DNA of 60,997 nt, from contig NZ_QJJL01000011.1 in assembly GCF_003201935.1 (NCBI RefSeq), forward strand, positions 1 to 60,997, written 5' to 3'. The notes under the pieces are model-generated. The model saw nothing but the letters and a program-made list of their open reading frames with translations. It did no database searches and had not been told where the DNA came from. Origin of the DNA: Loktanella sp. PT4BL. GTDB lineage: Bacteria; Pseudomonadota; Alphaproteobacteria; Rhodobacterales; Rhodobacteraceae. Position numbers and translations under genes: made by a program. Each line of letters opens with the position of its first letter. The stretch's first letter is position 1. Below, one piece after another: positions 43,810 through 52,665 of this stretch.

Positions 43810-45354
43810 ATGAACAAGCATATGAAACGGCTCCCGCGTCTGGCGCGAACCCTGCGCACTGCCCTGCCCTCATGGGCAGATGACACGATCGAGCAAAACC
43901 TCACAAAGGCCTCTTCCGATACCGCGGAAGAGCGGTTCTTTTACCGCACCTTCGGGCACAGCCACTTGTCGGTCGGACTTTATGATCAGGCCAACGGATT
44001 GGTCACATCCGATCCGATGGGGCATCCGTTCCCCCCTCGACTTGTCCGTCCCGAAGGGCAAAAGTCAGGCAGCGGTTTTATCCTTGCGGATGATGGCTTG
44101 TACTTTACGTTTGACGGCCTTGACCGCTGGCCGGATGTGCCGTCATCCGCGGCATTCGTTGCGGCCCATATCTCGCCCGCACAACTGGTCTCGATCGCCG
44201 TGGGCACCGCGCCGCACGGCAAGCTGACGCCCAGCGAATTCCAGCTTGTCGGACTTTTGCTGGAAGGGCTTGACCTGAAAACCGCCGCAGCCCGCGTCGG
44301 CGCCACCTATGACACCAAACGCAAGCAGATCCAGAAAGTATTGGAAAAGCTGGGGCTGAATTCCCAGACAGCACTTGTGCGCACATTGGCCCTGGATCTG
44401 ACGGTCTGGCTTGTGAACGAACTTCTCGCCCAGCCAGCCCATGATGCCGAAACGCTGCTGGCCAAAAAGCACTATGGCAAGACCATCACAATCAACCGGA
44501 TCAGCGTCGCGGATAGCCCTGAGATTCCGATCTGGGATTTCGGGGCCAGATCAGGGCGTCCGGTGCTTTACTTTCACAGCATGCTTGCGCCGGTCATTCT
44601 TACCCGTGACCTGCACAGCAAACTGGTGGCGCAGAACCTGCGCCTTTTGATGATGCCCCGCCATTTCGTCGGCCTCGAAACCGCGATGAGCCCCGATATC
44701 CGGCAGGCCCGCGCGATATCCTCCCTTGCCCGCGCACTTGACTACCTGACCAAAGATAAACTGCTTTGCATCGGTGACAGCGCCGGCTGTGGCTGGGCCA
44801 CCCGTTTTGTGGCGGCAAATCCCGACAGGGTGTCCGGTCTGGTTCTTGTATCGACACCGCAGGCTTTGCCAGTGACCGACCAACGGACCCTCTTCGCCGA
44901 GGTTTCGGCACGGATCAAACAGGATCACTTCGTCGTCAGCGGCATGACACGGCTTTACAACACTATCGCCCGCGCCCCCGGTCTGGCCCAACGTGCCCTG
45001 TCGTACATGTATCGCCAGTCCCCCGCCGATCTGGCAACGCTCGACGCGGCATTCATCGACGGCCAGCTGGCCGATTGGCTGCGGCTGATCGCCAATCAGG
45101 CAATCCATACCTCGATGGACGAGGTGATGAACCTGCAACGCAACTGGACGCACGACCTGCGTGCGGTCCCCGTCCCGTTGCTTTTCCTGCATGGCAACCA
45201 AGACCCGATCTGCCCCGCATCCTCGGCACAGGACATGGCCGACATGATGCCAAATGCCGCGATCCACCGCTTCGATGATGCGGGCCATTTCCTGCTGGGC
45301 CAAAAGTTTGACGAAATTTGCCAGATGCTGTCTGACGACCGGCACTTGCCGTAA
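43810..45354 (+). CDS. LuxR-type HTH fused to alpha/beta hydrolase
   Basis: A 514-residue two-part protein. Residues about 138-200 are a LuxR-family HTH (LTPSEFQLVGLLLEGLDLKT, AAARVGATYDTKRKQIQKVL, LGLNSQTALVRTL). Residues about 230-510 are an alpha/beta hydrolase with the nucleophile elbow IGDSAGCGWA (Ser about 324), acid HGNQDPICP (Asp about 461) and base FDDAGHFLLG (His about 491); all three are present. A hydrolase-fold sensor attached to LuxR DNA binding suggests detection or turnover of a small ester or lactone signal. It is divergent from the adhesin operon, so it may regulate it. A strong terminator follows. The proposed ligand is inference. Confidence 0.88.
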   Translation: MNKHMKRLPRLARTLRTALPSWADDTIEQNLTKASSDTAEERFFYRTFGHSHLSVGLYDQANGLVTSDPMGHPFPPRLVRPEGQKSGSGFILADDGLYFTFDGLDRWPDVPSSAAFVAAHISPAQLVSIAVGTAPHGKLTPSEFQLVGLLLEGLDLKTAAARVGATYDTKRKQIQKVLEKLGLNSQTALVRTLALDLTVWLVNELLAQPAHDAETLLAKKHYGKTITINRISVADSPEIPIWDFGARSGRPVLYFHSMLAPVILTRDLHSKLVAQNLRLLMMPRHFVGLETAMSPDIRQARAISSLARALDYLTKDKLLCIGDSAGCGWATRFVAANPDRVSGLVLVSTPQALPVTDQRTLFAEVSARIKQDHFVVSGMTRLYNTIARAPGLAQRALSYMYRQSPADLATLDAAFIDGQLADWLRLIANQAIHTSMDEVMNLQRNWTHDLRAVPVPLLFLHGNQDPICPASSAQDMADMMPNAAIHRFDDAGHFLLGQKFDEICQMLSDDRHLP

Positions 45355-45355
45355 G

Positions 45356-45412
45356 ACAACCCCGCATATGACTGCCGCGCCGTCTTTCGTTGCGGCAGCG
45401 CGGGGTTGTTTT
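45356..45412 (+). terminator. Strong intrinsic terminator after the LuxR-hydrolase gene
   Basis: The outer stem ACAACCCCGC / GCGGGGTTGT (45356-45365 with 45400-45409) encloses an inner stem CTGCCGC / GCGGCAG (45372-45378 with 45392-45398) and is followed by a short T-run. It begins 2 bp after the stop codon. Confidence 0.9.
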
Positions 45413-45449
45413 CCGCCATATAATTCCCCCAACACAATCACAAGGAGCG

Positions 45450-45942
45450 ATGGATAACAGAAGATGCATTTCCCGGCTGGCGCGGCAGAAACATCGTCGG
45501 AGTGCATAAGGGCGGAAAGGTCATCATCGTGGGCAACGGGCAGATCAGCCTTGGCCAAACCGTCATCAAGAGCAACGCCCGCAAAGTCCCCAGGCTTTCT
45601 CCCGCTACTCAAGATATGATCTGCAGATTTGCGGCATCCACAGCGCATGCCTTCACCCTAATGGAACGGCTGGACAGCAAACTCGAAGCCTCGCCGGGGC
45701 AATTCGCCCGCGCCAACGTGAATCTGGCCAAAGACTGGTGCACCGAAAAATACCTGCAAAAACTCGAAGCGATGCTGATCGTCAGCGACGGCAATGACCT
45801 TTTCGTGATCACCGGCGCGGGCGACGTGCTGACACCCCAACATGACATTGCCGCCATGGGATCGGGCGGCAACGATGCGCTGGCCGGTGGCCGCGCGATG
45901 ATGACCAACGGCAACCTGACAGTGGAAAGAATCGACGGATGA
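45450..45942 (+). pseudogene. hslV: Inactivated hslV (ATP-dependent protease peptidase)
   Basis: The translation from about 45468 follows alphaproteobacterial HslV closely: [63 protein letters not shown] and [13 protein letters not shown]. Three lesions are visible. The ATG at 45450 is out of frame with the body (+1 shift in the first codons). The active-site Thr-Thr after FPGW-x-G is Arg-Asn, removing the catalytic N-terminal threonine. About 25 residues are missing between RAMM and [10 protein letters not shown]. The GDGQ motif is also GNGQ. An intact copy elsewhere is expected. No hslU follows. Confidence 0.88.
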
Positions 45943-46350
45943 TGGAACGCGACGATATCCGCGCCGCTGACGCCACCGGTCTGATCGACGAAAAACGGGC
46001 CGCCAGCGTGATCGCCCTCTCCGACAGCCGCCGCGACGCGCGAGAACCTTGCCGCAGGTGACAAACCCTTTGAGCTTCTCAAAGGGTTCAACGAGATTTT
46101 CATCGTCATCGGCTTGCTGAGCCTGTCCACCGGCTGGTTGCGTGGTCGCCGTAGTGCTGGCGGATCAGGTCGCAGGCTGGCAGCGCTCTACTGTCCTCAT
46201 CGGTCTTGAGGGCAGCAGCATTTTGTGGCTTTTGCAGAAATAATTCGTGCGCAAACGGCGGATGGTCGCCCTCGCAATCGCCCTTTCGGTGATGTTCGCC
46301 AGCAACGCGGCAAGCGTCTTTATCATCAGGATGCCTCCATTCACTTCCCG
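45942..46350 (+). pseudogene. Frameshifted membrane-protein gene remnant
   Basis: From the ATG at 45942 the frame reads RDDIRAADATGLIDEKRAAS and on to about 46045. It then continues, one base shifted, as ENLAAGDKPFELLKGFNEIF with a hydrophobic segment. After more shifts and a stop comes FVRKRRMVALAIALSVMFAS (about 46246-46305). Order and spacing fit a DUF2157-like multi-span membrane protein broken by several frameshifts. It follows the hslV pseudogene by overlap, so the pair decayed together. Confidence 0.65.
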
Positions 46351-46447
46351 ATCCGCCCTCCTAGTATCTTTTGACACGATGACTTTGAATGCCCAGCACT
46401 GCATCCTAAGCTTTGAAATTACCTTTATCAAAGCGGGGACCTGATAG

Positions 46448-47635
46448 ATGAAAAACGCCATTGTGCTTGGGTCTGTGCTTCTACTCACTACCAGTATCGT
46501 ACAAGCAGGCGGGCTTGACCGCGCGGGGAACGCCTATTCGGTTTTGTTCGAAGACGGCAACTATGCACAGCTGTCCTTTTCTTCGACAACACCGGATGTC
46601 AGTGGTGATTTTCCTGGTACCGTTGGTGGCGGAACGACCGACAATATGGCCAACAACTACACTTCAGTTGGTTTCGCGCTCAAATACGGCATTACGGACA
46701 AGATCGACCTCGCTGTGTTTCTTAACCAACCTTTCGGGGCCGACGCAGAATACACGACGGGCTTTTATGAGGGTTTGACCGCAATTTGGGAAAGCAACCA
46801 AGCGGCAGCAGTTGTCAAGTATCAGGCCGCACCCCGAATTGCTGTCTATGGCGGTCTGCGCGCAGTACAGTCGAAGGCCGAGATCATGATCCCCGACCAG
46901 CTGATCCGCGCCGGTATCGCGAGCCAGATTCCTGATCCGCTTCCTTCGATCAACCCTCTCCCCGACGCGCTACAAAATGCGATTGCACTCGTCCAGTCGC
47001 CCGATGGAGCGCTGAGCTATAGTGCCAAGACCGACCAGAACACACAGGTTGGCTATATCATTGGAGCAGCCTATGAACGCCCCGAAATCGCACTTCGTGT
47101 CGCGCTGACCTATGAAAGCGGTCTGACACATGATTTCGGTTCAAGCGAAACACTTCCAGCCATCGGGGCAGACAGTTCCAGAGGCACTTTCAACATCGAG
47201 ATGCCGCAATCTGTCACGCTCGACTTCCAGTCTGGCGTGGCCACCGATACGTTGGTGTTCGGCAGCATCCGCTGGAGCGAATGGTCCGTCTGGGAAGTCC
47301 GTCCGAGCGTCTATGAAGGCCTGACAGGTGACAGGGTCACGGGGCTGGACGATGACGTTTACACATACCGGCTTGGCGTCGGACGCCGCATAAGCGAAGA
47401 TCTTTCAGTATTTGCTCGTGTAACTTACGAGGATGCCCAAGGCGGTATCTCGTCCCGCCTTGCACCGACAGACGGTTTGGCAAGCTATGGTATCGGTGGA
47501 AGCTACACCATAGACGCCGTTGAAATCACAGGCGGTATTGAATATGCCGTGCTTGGCGACGCCAACGACGGTTTAACGGAGTTTCAAAACAATACAGCGC
47601 TCGGCTTTGGTCTCAATATTGGGTATAGTTTTTAA
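46448..47635 (+). CDS. FadL/OmpP1-family outer-membrane protein
   Basis: A 395-residue beta-barrel protein with a signal peptide (about 1-20, ending VQAGG) and the aromatic C-terminal strand ending in Phe (NIGYSF) needed for barrel assembly. GGLDRAGNAYSVLFEDGNYA near the mature start, a GFALKYGITDKIDLAVFLNQ strand pair and the PQSVTLDFQSGVATDTLVFG region match the FadL/TodX family, which takes up long-chain fatty acids or other hydrophobic compounds. It stands alone, with pseudogenes on its left and an orphan spanin pair on its right. It appears intact. Confidence 0.9.
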   Translation: MKNAIVLGSVLLLTTSIVQAGGLDRAGNAYSVLFEDGNYAQLSFSSTTPDVSGDFPGTVGGGTTDNMANNYTSVGFALKYGITDKIDLAVFLNQPFGADAEYTTGFYEGLTAIWESNQAAAVVKYQAAPRIAVYGGLRAVQSKAEIMIPDQLIRAGIASQIPDPLPSINPLPDALQNAIALVQSPDGALSYSAKTDQNTQVGYIIGAAYERPEIALRVALTYESGLTHDFGSSETLPAIGADSSRGTFNIEMPQSVTLDFQSGVATDTLVFGSIRWSEWSVWEVRPSVYEGLTGDRVTGLDDDVYTYRLGVGRRISEDLSVFARVTYEDAQGGISSRLAPTDGLASYGIGGSYTIDAVEITGGIEYAVLGDANDGLTEFQNNTALGFGLNIGYSF

Positions 47636-47827
47636 GGTTGCGGTCTGCGCAGTGCCTGTTTGTTTGGTTTCCATTGCATTGACAACGTGCTGGCCGAAAC
47701 ACAAATCGCAATTCTTCTGGTCGTCCCCTAACTCACAGTTGGCTACATTCCGATTGCCCTCGGTCCTGCCGGACTTGTCGTTGGCAGTTTATGCCCGCCT
47801 AAATAATTGGCAAAAAGGACGCCGCTG

Positions 47828-48073
47828 ATGTGGAAAACTACGCTTGCCCGCCGATGGGTGCACCGCTTGGCAGCGACAAGCCTCACGATCCTGTCATCCA
47901 CCCTATTCCTCCTCAATCTGCGGCGCCCGGGCGAACGCGCCGGGCGCGCAGCAGAGCGCCTGACCAATTTGGAGCATATCGATCATGCACAGCGCGAAAT
48001 GTTGGATGCGGTCGCAGATCACCCTCGCAGCCACGACGATCTTCTTGACCGGTTGCGCCGTGGTGGGTTCTGA
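47828..48073 (+). CDS. Rz-like inner-membrane spanin (prophage remnant)
   Basis: An 81-residue protein with one N-terminal membrane segment (HRLAATSLTILSSTLFLLNL, about 12-31) and then a charged helical periplasmic part (GERAGRAAERLTNLEHIDHA, then a C-terminal RRGGF). This is the i-spanin layout. AAGGA stands 8 bases before ATG 47828. Its 3' part overlaps the next gene in a +1 frame, the classic nested Rz/Rz1 arrangement. No holin or endolysin lies next to it, so it is a leftover of a prophage lysis cassette. Confidence 0.7.
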   Translation: MWKTTLARRWVHRLAATSLTILSSTLFLLNLRRPGERAGRAAERLTNLEHIDHAQREMLDAVADHPRSHDDLLDRLRRGGF

Positions 48074-48233
48074 AGCTCCAGACAGTGACTGTCCGCCGGT
48101 GGTGGAATATAGTCGGGCGGAACAGACGCAGGTTGCTGGAGAACTCGCTGCATTGCCTGAAGGCACGCTAATCGTTGGGTGGCTGGCGGACTATGCGGTG
48201 TTACGGAAACAGGCAAGGGCATGCGGCCCATGA
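47985..48233 (+). CDS. Rz1-like outer-membrane spanin lipoprotein
   Basis: An 82-residue lipoprotein with a hydrophobic signal (ITLAATTIFLTGC) and a lipobox Cys at about residue 24. It then has CPPVVEYSRAEQTQVAGELA, LPEGTLIVGWLADYAVLRKQ and a C-terminal Cys. It overlaps the 3' end of the Rz-like gene by about 90 bases in a different frame, as expected for a nested o-spanin. With its partner it would fuse inner and outer membranes in lysis. Here it is an orphan, with no other lysis gene nearby. Confidence 0.72.
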   Translation: MHSAKCWMRSQITLAATTIFLTGCAVVGSEAPDSDCPPVVEYSRAEQTQVAGELAALPEGTLIVGWLADYAVLRKQARACGP

Positions 48234-48386
48234 CTGCTACACGGGAATAAAATCGAAAGCGTGGTCATCAAAAAAGGCGCGTTGGTGTCCAGCGCCTTTA
48301 CTGACGACATGTTACCCAATTGAACTCTTTCGCCGAAACTCTATCAAGATCATTCGCCAGCTAAATCATAGATGAATGATCAATGG

Positions 48387-49406
48387 TTATATCTTCAGCC
48401 TCTCGGCCACATCCTCAAAGTCTGGATCAGCGGCAAACAGACGTCCGAATTCACGCCGTGCCTGGGCTTTACGGCCCAACTGTTCATAGAGGACTGCGCG
48501 CTCGTAACGGATCTGGTGCATCAGCGCTTCCGGGCGGTCTTTGCGACGACGGTTTGCCAGCGTCAGCACATCGATGGCCGCATCTGGTAAGTTCATCGCC
48601 GCCAGCGCCTTCCCGCGATAGAGCAGGATCGACGTGTCAACCGGCGTTTCGTTTCGCACGCTCACCGTATCACGCACGATACGCTCCATCATCGCAAGAT
48701 CATCCGGCGTATCAAGCGCAAGCTCGGCAAACGAAAGCAGAATGATCGGATCAGTCGGGTCGATCTCTATCAACCGCTCGAGATGCGCCATTGCGTCGCC
48801 ATGTCGGCCTTCAAGCTGGGCAATTTCCACCAGTGCCAACCGCGTGCCACGCTCACGCGGAAACACATGGGCGAATACGTCAGGGGTGATCGGCAAGCTG
48901 ACCTGAGCTGCAATATCATATTTGGCAAAGAGCGCGCCAAGTTCGTTTCGACCTGCCAGTGCAACTTCAAAATGGACCTTGGCACGGTCGAATTCTTCCC
49001 GACGCAGACGGATCATTCCGGCCATCCACGCCGCATCAGGCAGATCCCGAGACTCTTCCAACGCAGCCAAGGCGCCATCTTGATCGCCATCATTCAGTGC
49101 CCGAATGCCATCCACGAAATGGCGTTCATCAGCCGGGGTGATCAGTCGCTGAAAAAAGCCAAGCTTCAAACGATCGCGCTCAACCACTTCAGGGCCAGGC
49201 GCAGCGCCACTCCGTCCAGCAAGCTTGCGGTCATGAACCGTGTAGAAAAGCCCCGTCCCCGTAAGTCCGGCAGTCGCCTGATTCCCACGCGGGCTGATGG
49301 TATATTTCGCGCCGCGCGGGCCCAGTGACAGCGAGGCGGTCGATTTCGACAGATTCAGCGTAACACCGGGAGCAAGGCGGACGCGCCGCCAGAAACGAAA
49401 AGCCAA
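48387..49406 (-). CDS. DUF4236 and TPR-repeat protein, last gene of defence operon
   Basis: A 339-residue protein. Residues about 1-55 are the DUF4236 domain (FRFWRRVRLAPGVTLNLSKS, LSLGPRGAKYTISPRG, then GLTGTGLFYT), a small beta-rich module of unknown role. The rest (about 95-335) is built from tetratricopeptide-like helical repeats (ALNDGDQDGALAALEESRDL, HLERLIEIDPTDP, YEQLGRKAQARREFGRLFAA). TPR parts usually bind protein partners. Its start directly abuts the GIY-YIG stop. It may scaffold or regulate the system, which is inference. Confidence 0.85.
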   Translation of the reverse strand: MAFRFWRRVRLAPGVTLNLSKSTASLSLGPRGAKYTISPRGNQATAGLTGTGLFYTVHDRKLAGRSGAAPGPEVVERDRLKLGFFQRLITPADERHFVDGIRALNDGDQDGALAALEESRDLPDAAWMAGMIRLRREEFDRAKVHFEVALAGRNELGALFAKYDIAAQVSLPITPDVFAHVFPRERGTRLALVEIAQLEGRHGDAMAHLERLIEIDPTDPIILLSFAELALDTPDDLAMMERIVRDTVSVRNETPVDTSILLYRGKALAAMNLPDAAIDVLTLANRRRKDRPEALMHQIRYERAVLYEQLGRKAQARREFGRLFAADPDFEDVAERLKI

Positions 49407-50609
49407 CTATGCTCCCCCTGATCGGCCGATAAATTTCGCCTGAGCCGGATCGTAGGCGAAACTGGCAATCGTGCCGTCCTTGATCTTCTCGACAGCGTCA
49501 TTGATCGCAAAGAGCGGCACCAGAAACCATTCTTTCGGGGTTACAGGCCGCCCGAAGCGGTCCATGATCTCGATATCAAGCCGTGCTGGTTCAAAAACGC
49601 GATGGATCAAGTTTTCGAGGCGGGTGCGGTTTATGTTGTAGAGTTCGTAGGTCGCGACGATTTCAACATTGGCCATCAGGAATGTTGGCTGCAACTGCGC
49701 CCCGGCAATGCGCTTTTCCACGCTCGTATTGGTCACACCGATCTTGTGAACCAGATCGCGGTTCTCGGCCACCAGCGGGTGATCAGATTTGCTGCGCAGG
49801 ACATAGATGGTTCCGCTGGCCTCATCGCCGTCCATCATCCGGTCTGAGAAGAGCGGCCCTGCATGCGGCTCAGATATGCGCCGCCCGGCATCGCCATCTG
49901 CGTTCAGGGACCGCTGCAGTGACCGCATCAGCATATTGCTTTCGGTCCCATTGTCGAAGATCACCCGGAGCCGCGCATCTGTGCGTCCTTGATCCGTGAG
50001 TGTCATTTCCCCCATTTCGGCGACATAGGCTTTCTGGCCACCTACGATGAAAAAGCGGCCAGGTTCGATTTCTGATTTCAGCTCGAATTTCCGTGCCTCG
50101 CGCAGACCGCTGTCGAGTTCCTTTTGCACCTGCTCGAACAGCGGCTTGAAACGCGCGAAATCATCGCAGCGGTCGCGGGCCGCGATCTCTTCCGCAGCCT
50201 TCTTTTCTGCCGTTGACCGGACATGCTTCAATTCTGTGATCGCAGGCGCTTCAACCTCGATCCCCAGCGCGTCAAGGAGCGCGTCGTCGTCAAGCTCTTC
50301 CGTGTTACCGGGCAGCGCAAGTGATGCGCCACTCAGCAGTCCCTGATGATCCATGGGCTCAATCAGATCACGGCATTCCTGTGACTCGCTGATCCGGTCA
50401 AGACGCACTGCATACAGGCGCTCGAAGATATCCTTTTCCCCGCAATGCTGTGGGCGGCGACCGTGCGCCTCGACAAAACGCTGGATCTCTTCAAAACCCG
50501 CGATGATCCGCTCTTCACGCGGGGTGCGGGAGACGTGCTTCTTGGTGTCGACCTCGACGCCCAGCTCGGCCAGCAATGCGTCATCTTCATCCGTGAAGCC
50601 GTCAGCCAT
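49407..50609 (-). CDS. GIY-YIG family nuclease (T5orf172/MUG113 type)
   Basis: A 400-residue protein. An N-terminal part of about 260 residues is acidic and helical with a probable partner-binding role (TDEDDALLAELGVE occurs again in related form as DDDALLDALGIEVE). The C-terminal part (about 265-385) is a GIY-YIG nuclease: GTIYVLRS, HKIGVTNTSVEKRI (the usual Tyr-Ile-Gly is Lys-Ile-Gly), the catalytic Arg after it, and the metal-binding Glu in RLENLIHRVF. The T5orf172-type C-terminal trait (FGRPVTPKEWFLVPL) is present. Its first 8 bases overlap the helicase 3' end, so the two are translated together. It is the likely DNA-cutting member of the operon. Confidence 0.88.
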   Translation of the reverse strand: MADGFTDEDDALLAELGVEVDTKKHVSRTPREERIIAGFEEIQRFVEAHGRRPQHCGEKDIFERLYAVRLDRISESQECRDLIEPMDHQGLLSGASLALPGNTEELDDDALLDALGIEVEAPAITELKHVRSTAEKKAAEEIAARDRCDDFARFKPLFEQVQKELDSGLREARKFELKSEIEPGRFFIVGGQKAYVAEMGEMTLTDQGRTDARLRVIFDNGTESNMLMRSLQRSLNADGDAGRRISEPHAGPLFSDRMMDGDEASGTIYVLRSKSDHPLVAENRDLVHKIGVTNTSVEKRIAGAQLQPTFLMANVEIVATYELYNINRTRLENLIHRVFEPARLDIEIMDRFGRPVTPKEWFLVPLFAINDAVEKIKDGTIASFAYDPAQAKFIGRSGGA

Positions 50610-52665
50610 TGGCGGCCTCCTGCTTCATGCGCACAAGATAGGCCACGCCTTCAGCCATTTTCTTCTCCCACGGGTCAGCCGATGTGATCGTCGGCAGGCG
50701 CCCCCGTTCTTGCTTGAAGGCGGCGGCACGTTTGGCCAGCGCACGCGCCTCTTCCGGGGTGAGCTGCACTTTCTTCGCCGAAATCACTGCTGCAACTTGC
50801 CTGAGGCTTTCCTCACTCATGGTTTTGGCCAGGATCGCATAGGCTTCCCCGAACGGGTTGATCCGGTCGATCAGATCGATATCAAGCTCGCGCACATCCA
50901 TGGCGAATTTGCGCACCCCGTCGATCAGCGCTGTATTGGCGGACACTTCACCATCATCACCGCTTGTCAGCGCGATTTGCTTGGCCTTTTGCGTCAGGTT
51001 AAGCGCGGCTACTGCATGCTGGCGCACGGCCTCCTGATCTTCCGTATCCAGTTCCGGGAACCTGGCCCCGACAATCTTGCCTATGCGCACTTGGGTCAGC
51101 TCTTCGGGGACCAGTTCTTCATCAAACAGTCCACGCTCGATCGTGGTTTTGTCCTGCACAAAAGCGGTAATCACTTCGTTCAGGTCTTCCTGACAAATGC
51201 GCTTGGCCTCTTTACTCTTGGGTTCGACCAGGCCCTTGATCTCGATCTGGAACTGACCGCTGGCCTCGTTGAAGCCGACGTTCTCCTTGTTCGGATCATA
51301 GCCGCCCTCACCGTAATCGAACCCTGCGACAGGTCCACTTTTCACAGTCTTGGGCGTGAAGTTGAAACGTGGGGCGAGGACCTGTTCCATCAGCAGGCTT
51401 GCAGCGATGGCCTTCAACGTATCGTTGACCGCCTCGGTCACGGCTTCAGCCGCGGCGTCGGGCTCGGCAATCAGGTTGGTGAACCGCGCGCGCGTTTTGC
51501 CCTCGGCATCGCGGGTGGCGCGCCCGATGATCTGCACGATCTCGGTCAGGCTGGCGCGATAGCCGACCGTCAGGGCGTGTTCGCACCAGATCCAGTCGAA
51601 CCCTTCCTTCGCCATGCCCAAGGCAATGATGATGTCGACATGATCGCGGTTGTTCTTCTGCGTGGAGTCTTTCAGCGCGGCGGAAACCTTGTCACGCTTG
51701 GCCGGTTCATCATCCACCAGATCGGCTATGCGTAGCACGCGCCCCTCGGGCGTCTTGACCAACTGAAACCCGGTAGCGGGGTCGCTGCCCTGCCAATCGC
51801 CCAGGGCGTCAATGATATGCTCGACCTCGCGATGCTTGTCCTTGGTGCTTTCGCGCGAGTTCACGTTCGGGATGTGAAGGATCGTCTTCTCGGTCGGATC
51901 CAAAACCGTGAGGATGTCGTCCGCATAGGACCCAGAATAGAAGAAATACCCGATGTCGAGCGTCTTGAGGTATTTATAGCCATTCAACTGCTGATAGTAG
52001 GTATAGGTGAATGTATCGAACTTTGCCTCATCTTCGGGCGACAAAACGGCTTCGGCATCGCCGCGGAAATAGGACCCGGTCATCGCAACCAGATGTACCT
52101 TGTCGCGCGCGACAAGGGCGACCAGATGCGTGCCCAGCTTGTTATCAGGGTTGGCAGAGACGTGGTGAAACTCGTCTACCGCGATGAGCCGATCATCAAA
52201 CGCTTCAATCCCGAACTTGTCCATGGCGAACCGAAAGGTCGCGTGGGTGCAGACCAGGATCTTGTCGTCGCTCGCCAGGAACTTGCCGACAGCGCCCACT
52301 TTGCCATCATCCCCGCCGGGAGCGTTGCACAGGTTCCATCGCGGTTGCACAGTCCAGTCTGCCCAAAAGCCGTACTTGCTCAGCGGCTCGTCGTTGAAGC
52401 TGGACCCGATAGACTTTTCTGGCACCACGACGATGGCCTGACGCAGGCCTTGATTATGCAGCTTGTCGAGCGCGATGAACATGAGCGCGCGGCTTTTGCC
52501 AGATGCCGGCGGCGACTTGATCAGCAGGTATTGCTCGCCCCGCTTCTCATAGGCACCCTCTTGCATTTCGCGCATGCCAAGCTCGTTCGATTTGGTCGAG
52601 CTTCCATTGGCCGCGTAATTGACAGAGACGGAAGGAACCGATTTCATTCTCGGGTCAAATGTCAT
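50602..52665 (-). CDS. DEAD/DEAH superfamily 2 helicase of the defence operon
   Basis: A 687-residue helicase-like protein. Motif I is SPPASGKSRALMF (about 50-62), motif II DEFHHV (about 168), motif III AMTGSYF, motif V ALGMAKEGFDW and motif VI QIIGRATRDAEG. These resemble the motor part of type I and type III restriction subunits. A long helical C-terminal region (about 420-687), with no nuclease motif I can see, follows. The start overlaps the RhuM stop by 4 bases, and the end overlaps the GIY-YIG start. It would translocate along DNA for the nuclease partner. That is inferred from family and context. Confidence 0.92.
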   Translation of the reverse strand: MTFDPRMKSVPSVSVNYAANGSSTKSNELGMREMQEGAYEKRGEQYLLIKSPPASGKSRALMFIALDKLHNQGLRQAIVVVPEKSIGSSFNDEPLSKYGFWADWTVQPRWNLCNAPGGDDGKVGAVGKFLASDDKILVCTHATFRFAMDKFGIEAFDDRLIAVDEFHHVSANPDNKLGTHLVALVARDKVHLVAMTGSYFRGDAEAVLSPEDEAKFDTFTYTYYQQLNGYKYLKTLDIGYFFYSGSYADDILTVLDPTEKTILHIPNVNSRESTKDKHREVEHIIDALGDWQGSDPATGFQLVKTPEGRVLRIADLVDDEPAKRDKVSAALKDSTQKNNRDHVDIIIALGMAKEGFDWIWCEHALTVGYRASLTEIVQIIGRATRDAEGKTRARFTNLIAEPDAAAEAVTEAVNDTLKAIAASLLMEQVLAPRFNFTPKTVKSGPVAGFDYGEGGYDPNKENVGFNEASGQFQIEIKGLVEPKSKEAKRICQEDLNEVITAFVQDKTTIERGLFDEELVPEELTQVRIGKIVGARFPELDTEDQEAVRQHAVAALNLTQKAKQIALTSGDDGEVSANTALIDGVRKFAMDVRELDIDLIDRINPFGEAYAILAKTMSEESLRQVAAVISAKKVQLTPEEARALAKRAAAFKQERGRLPTITSADPWEKKMAEGVAYLVRMKQEAANG

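Noticed and set aside
46166..46326. Minus-strand frame starting MIKTLAALLANITERA, resembling a DUF1127 small protein
   Set aside because: The plus strand over the same bases continues a broken membrane-protein gene in the right order and spacing, and the DUF1127-like frame loses its motif after about 26 residues.
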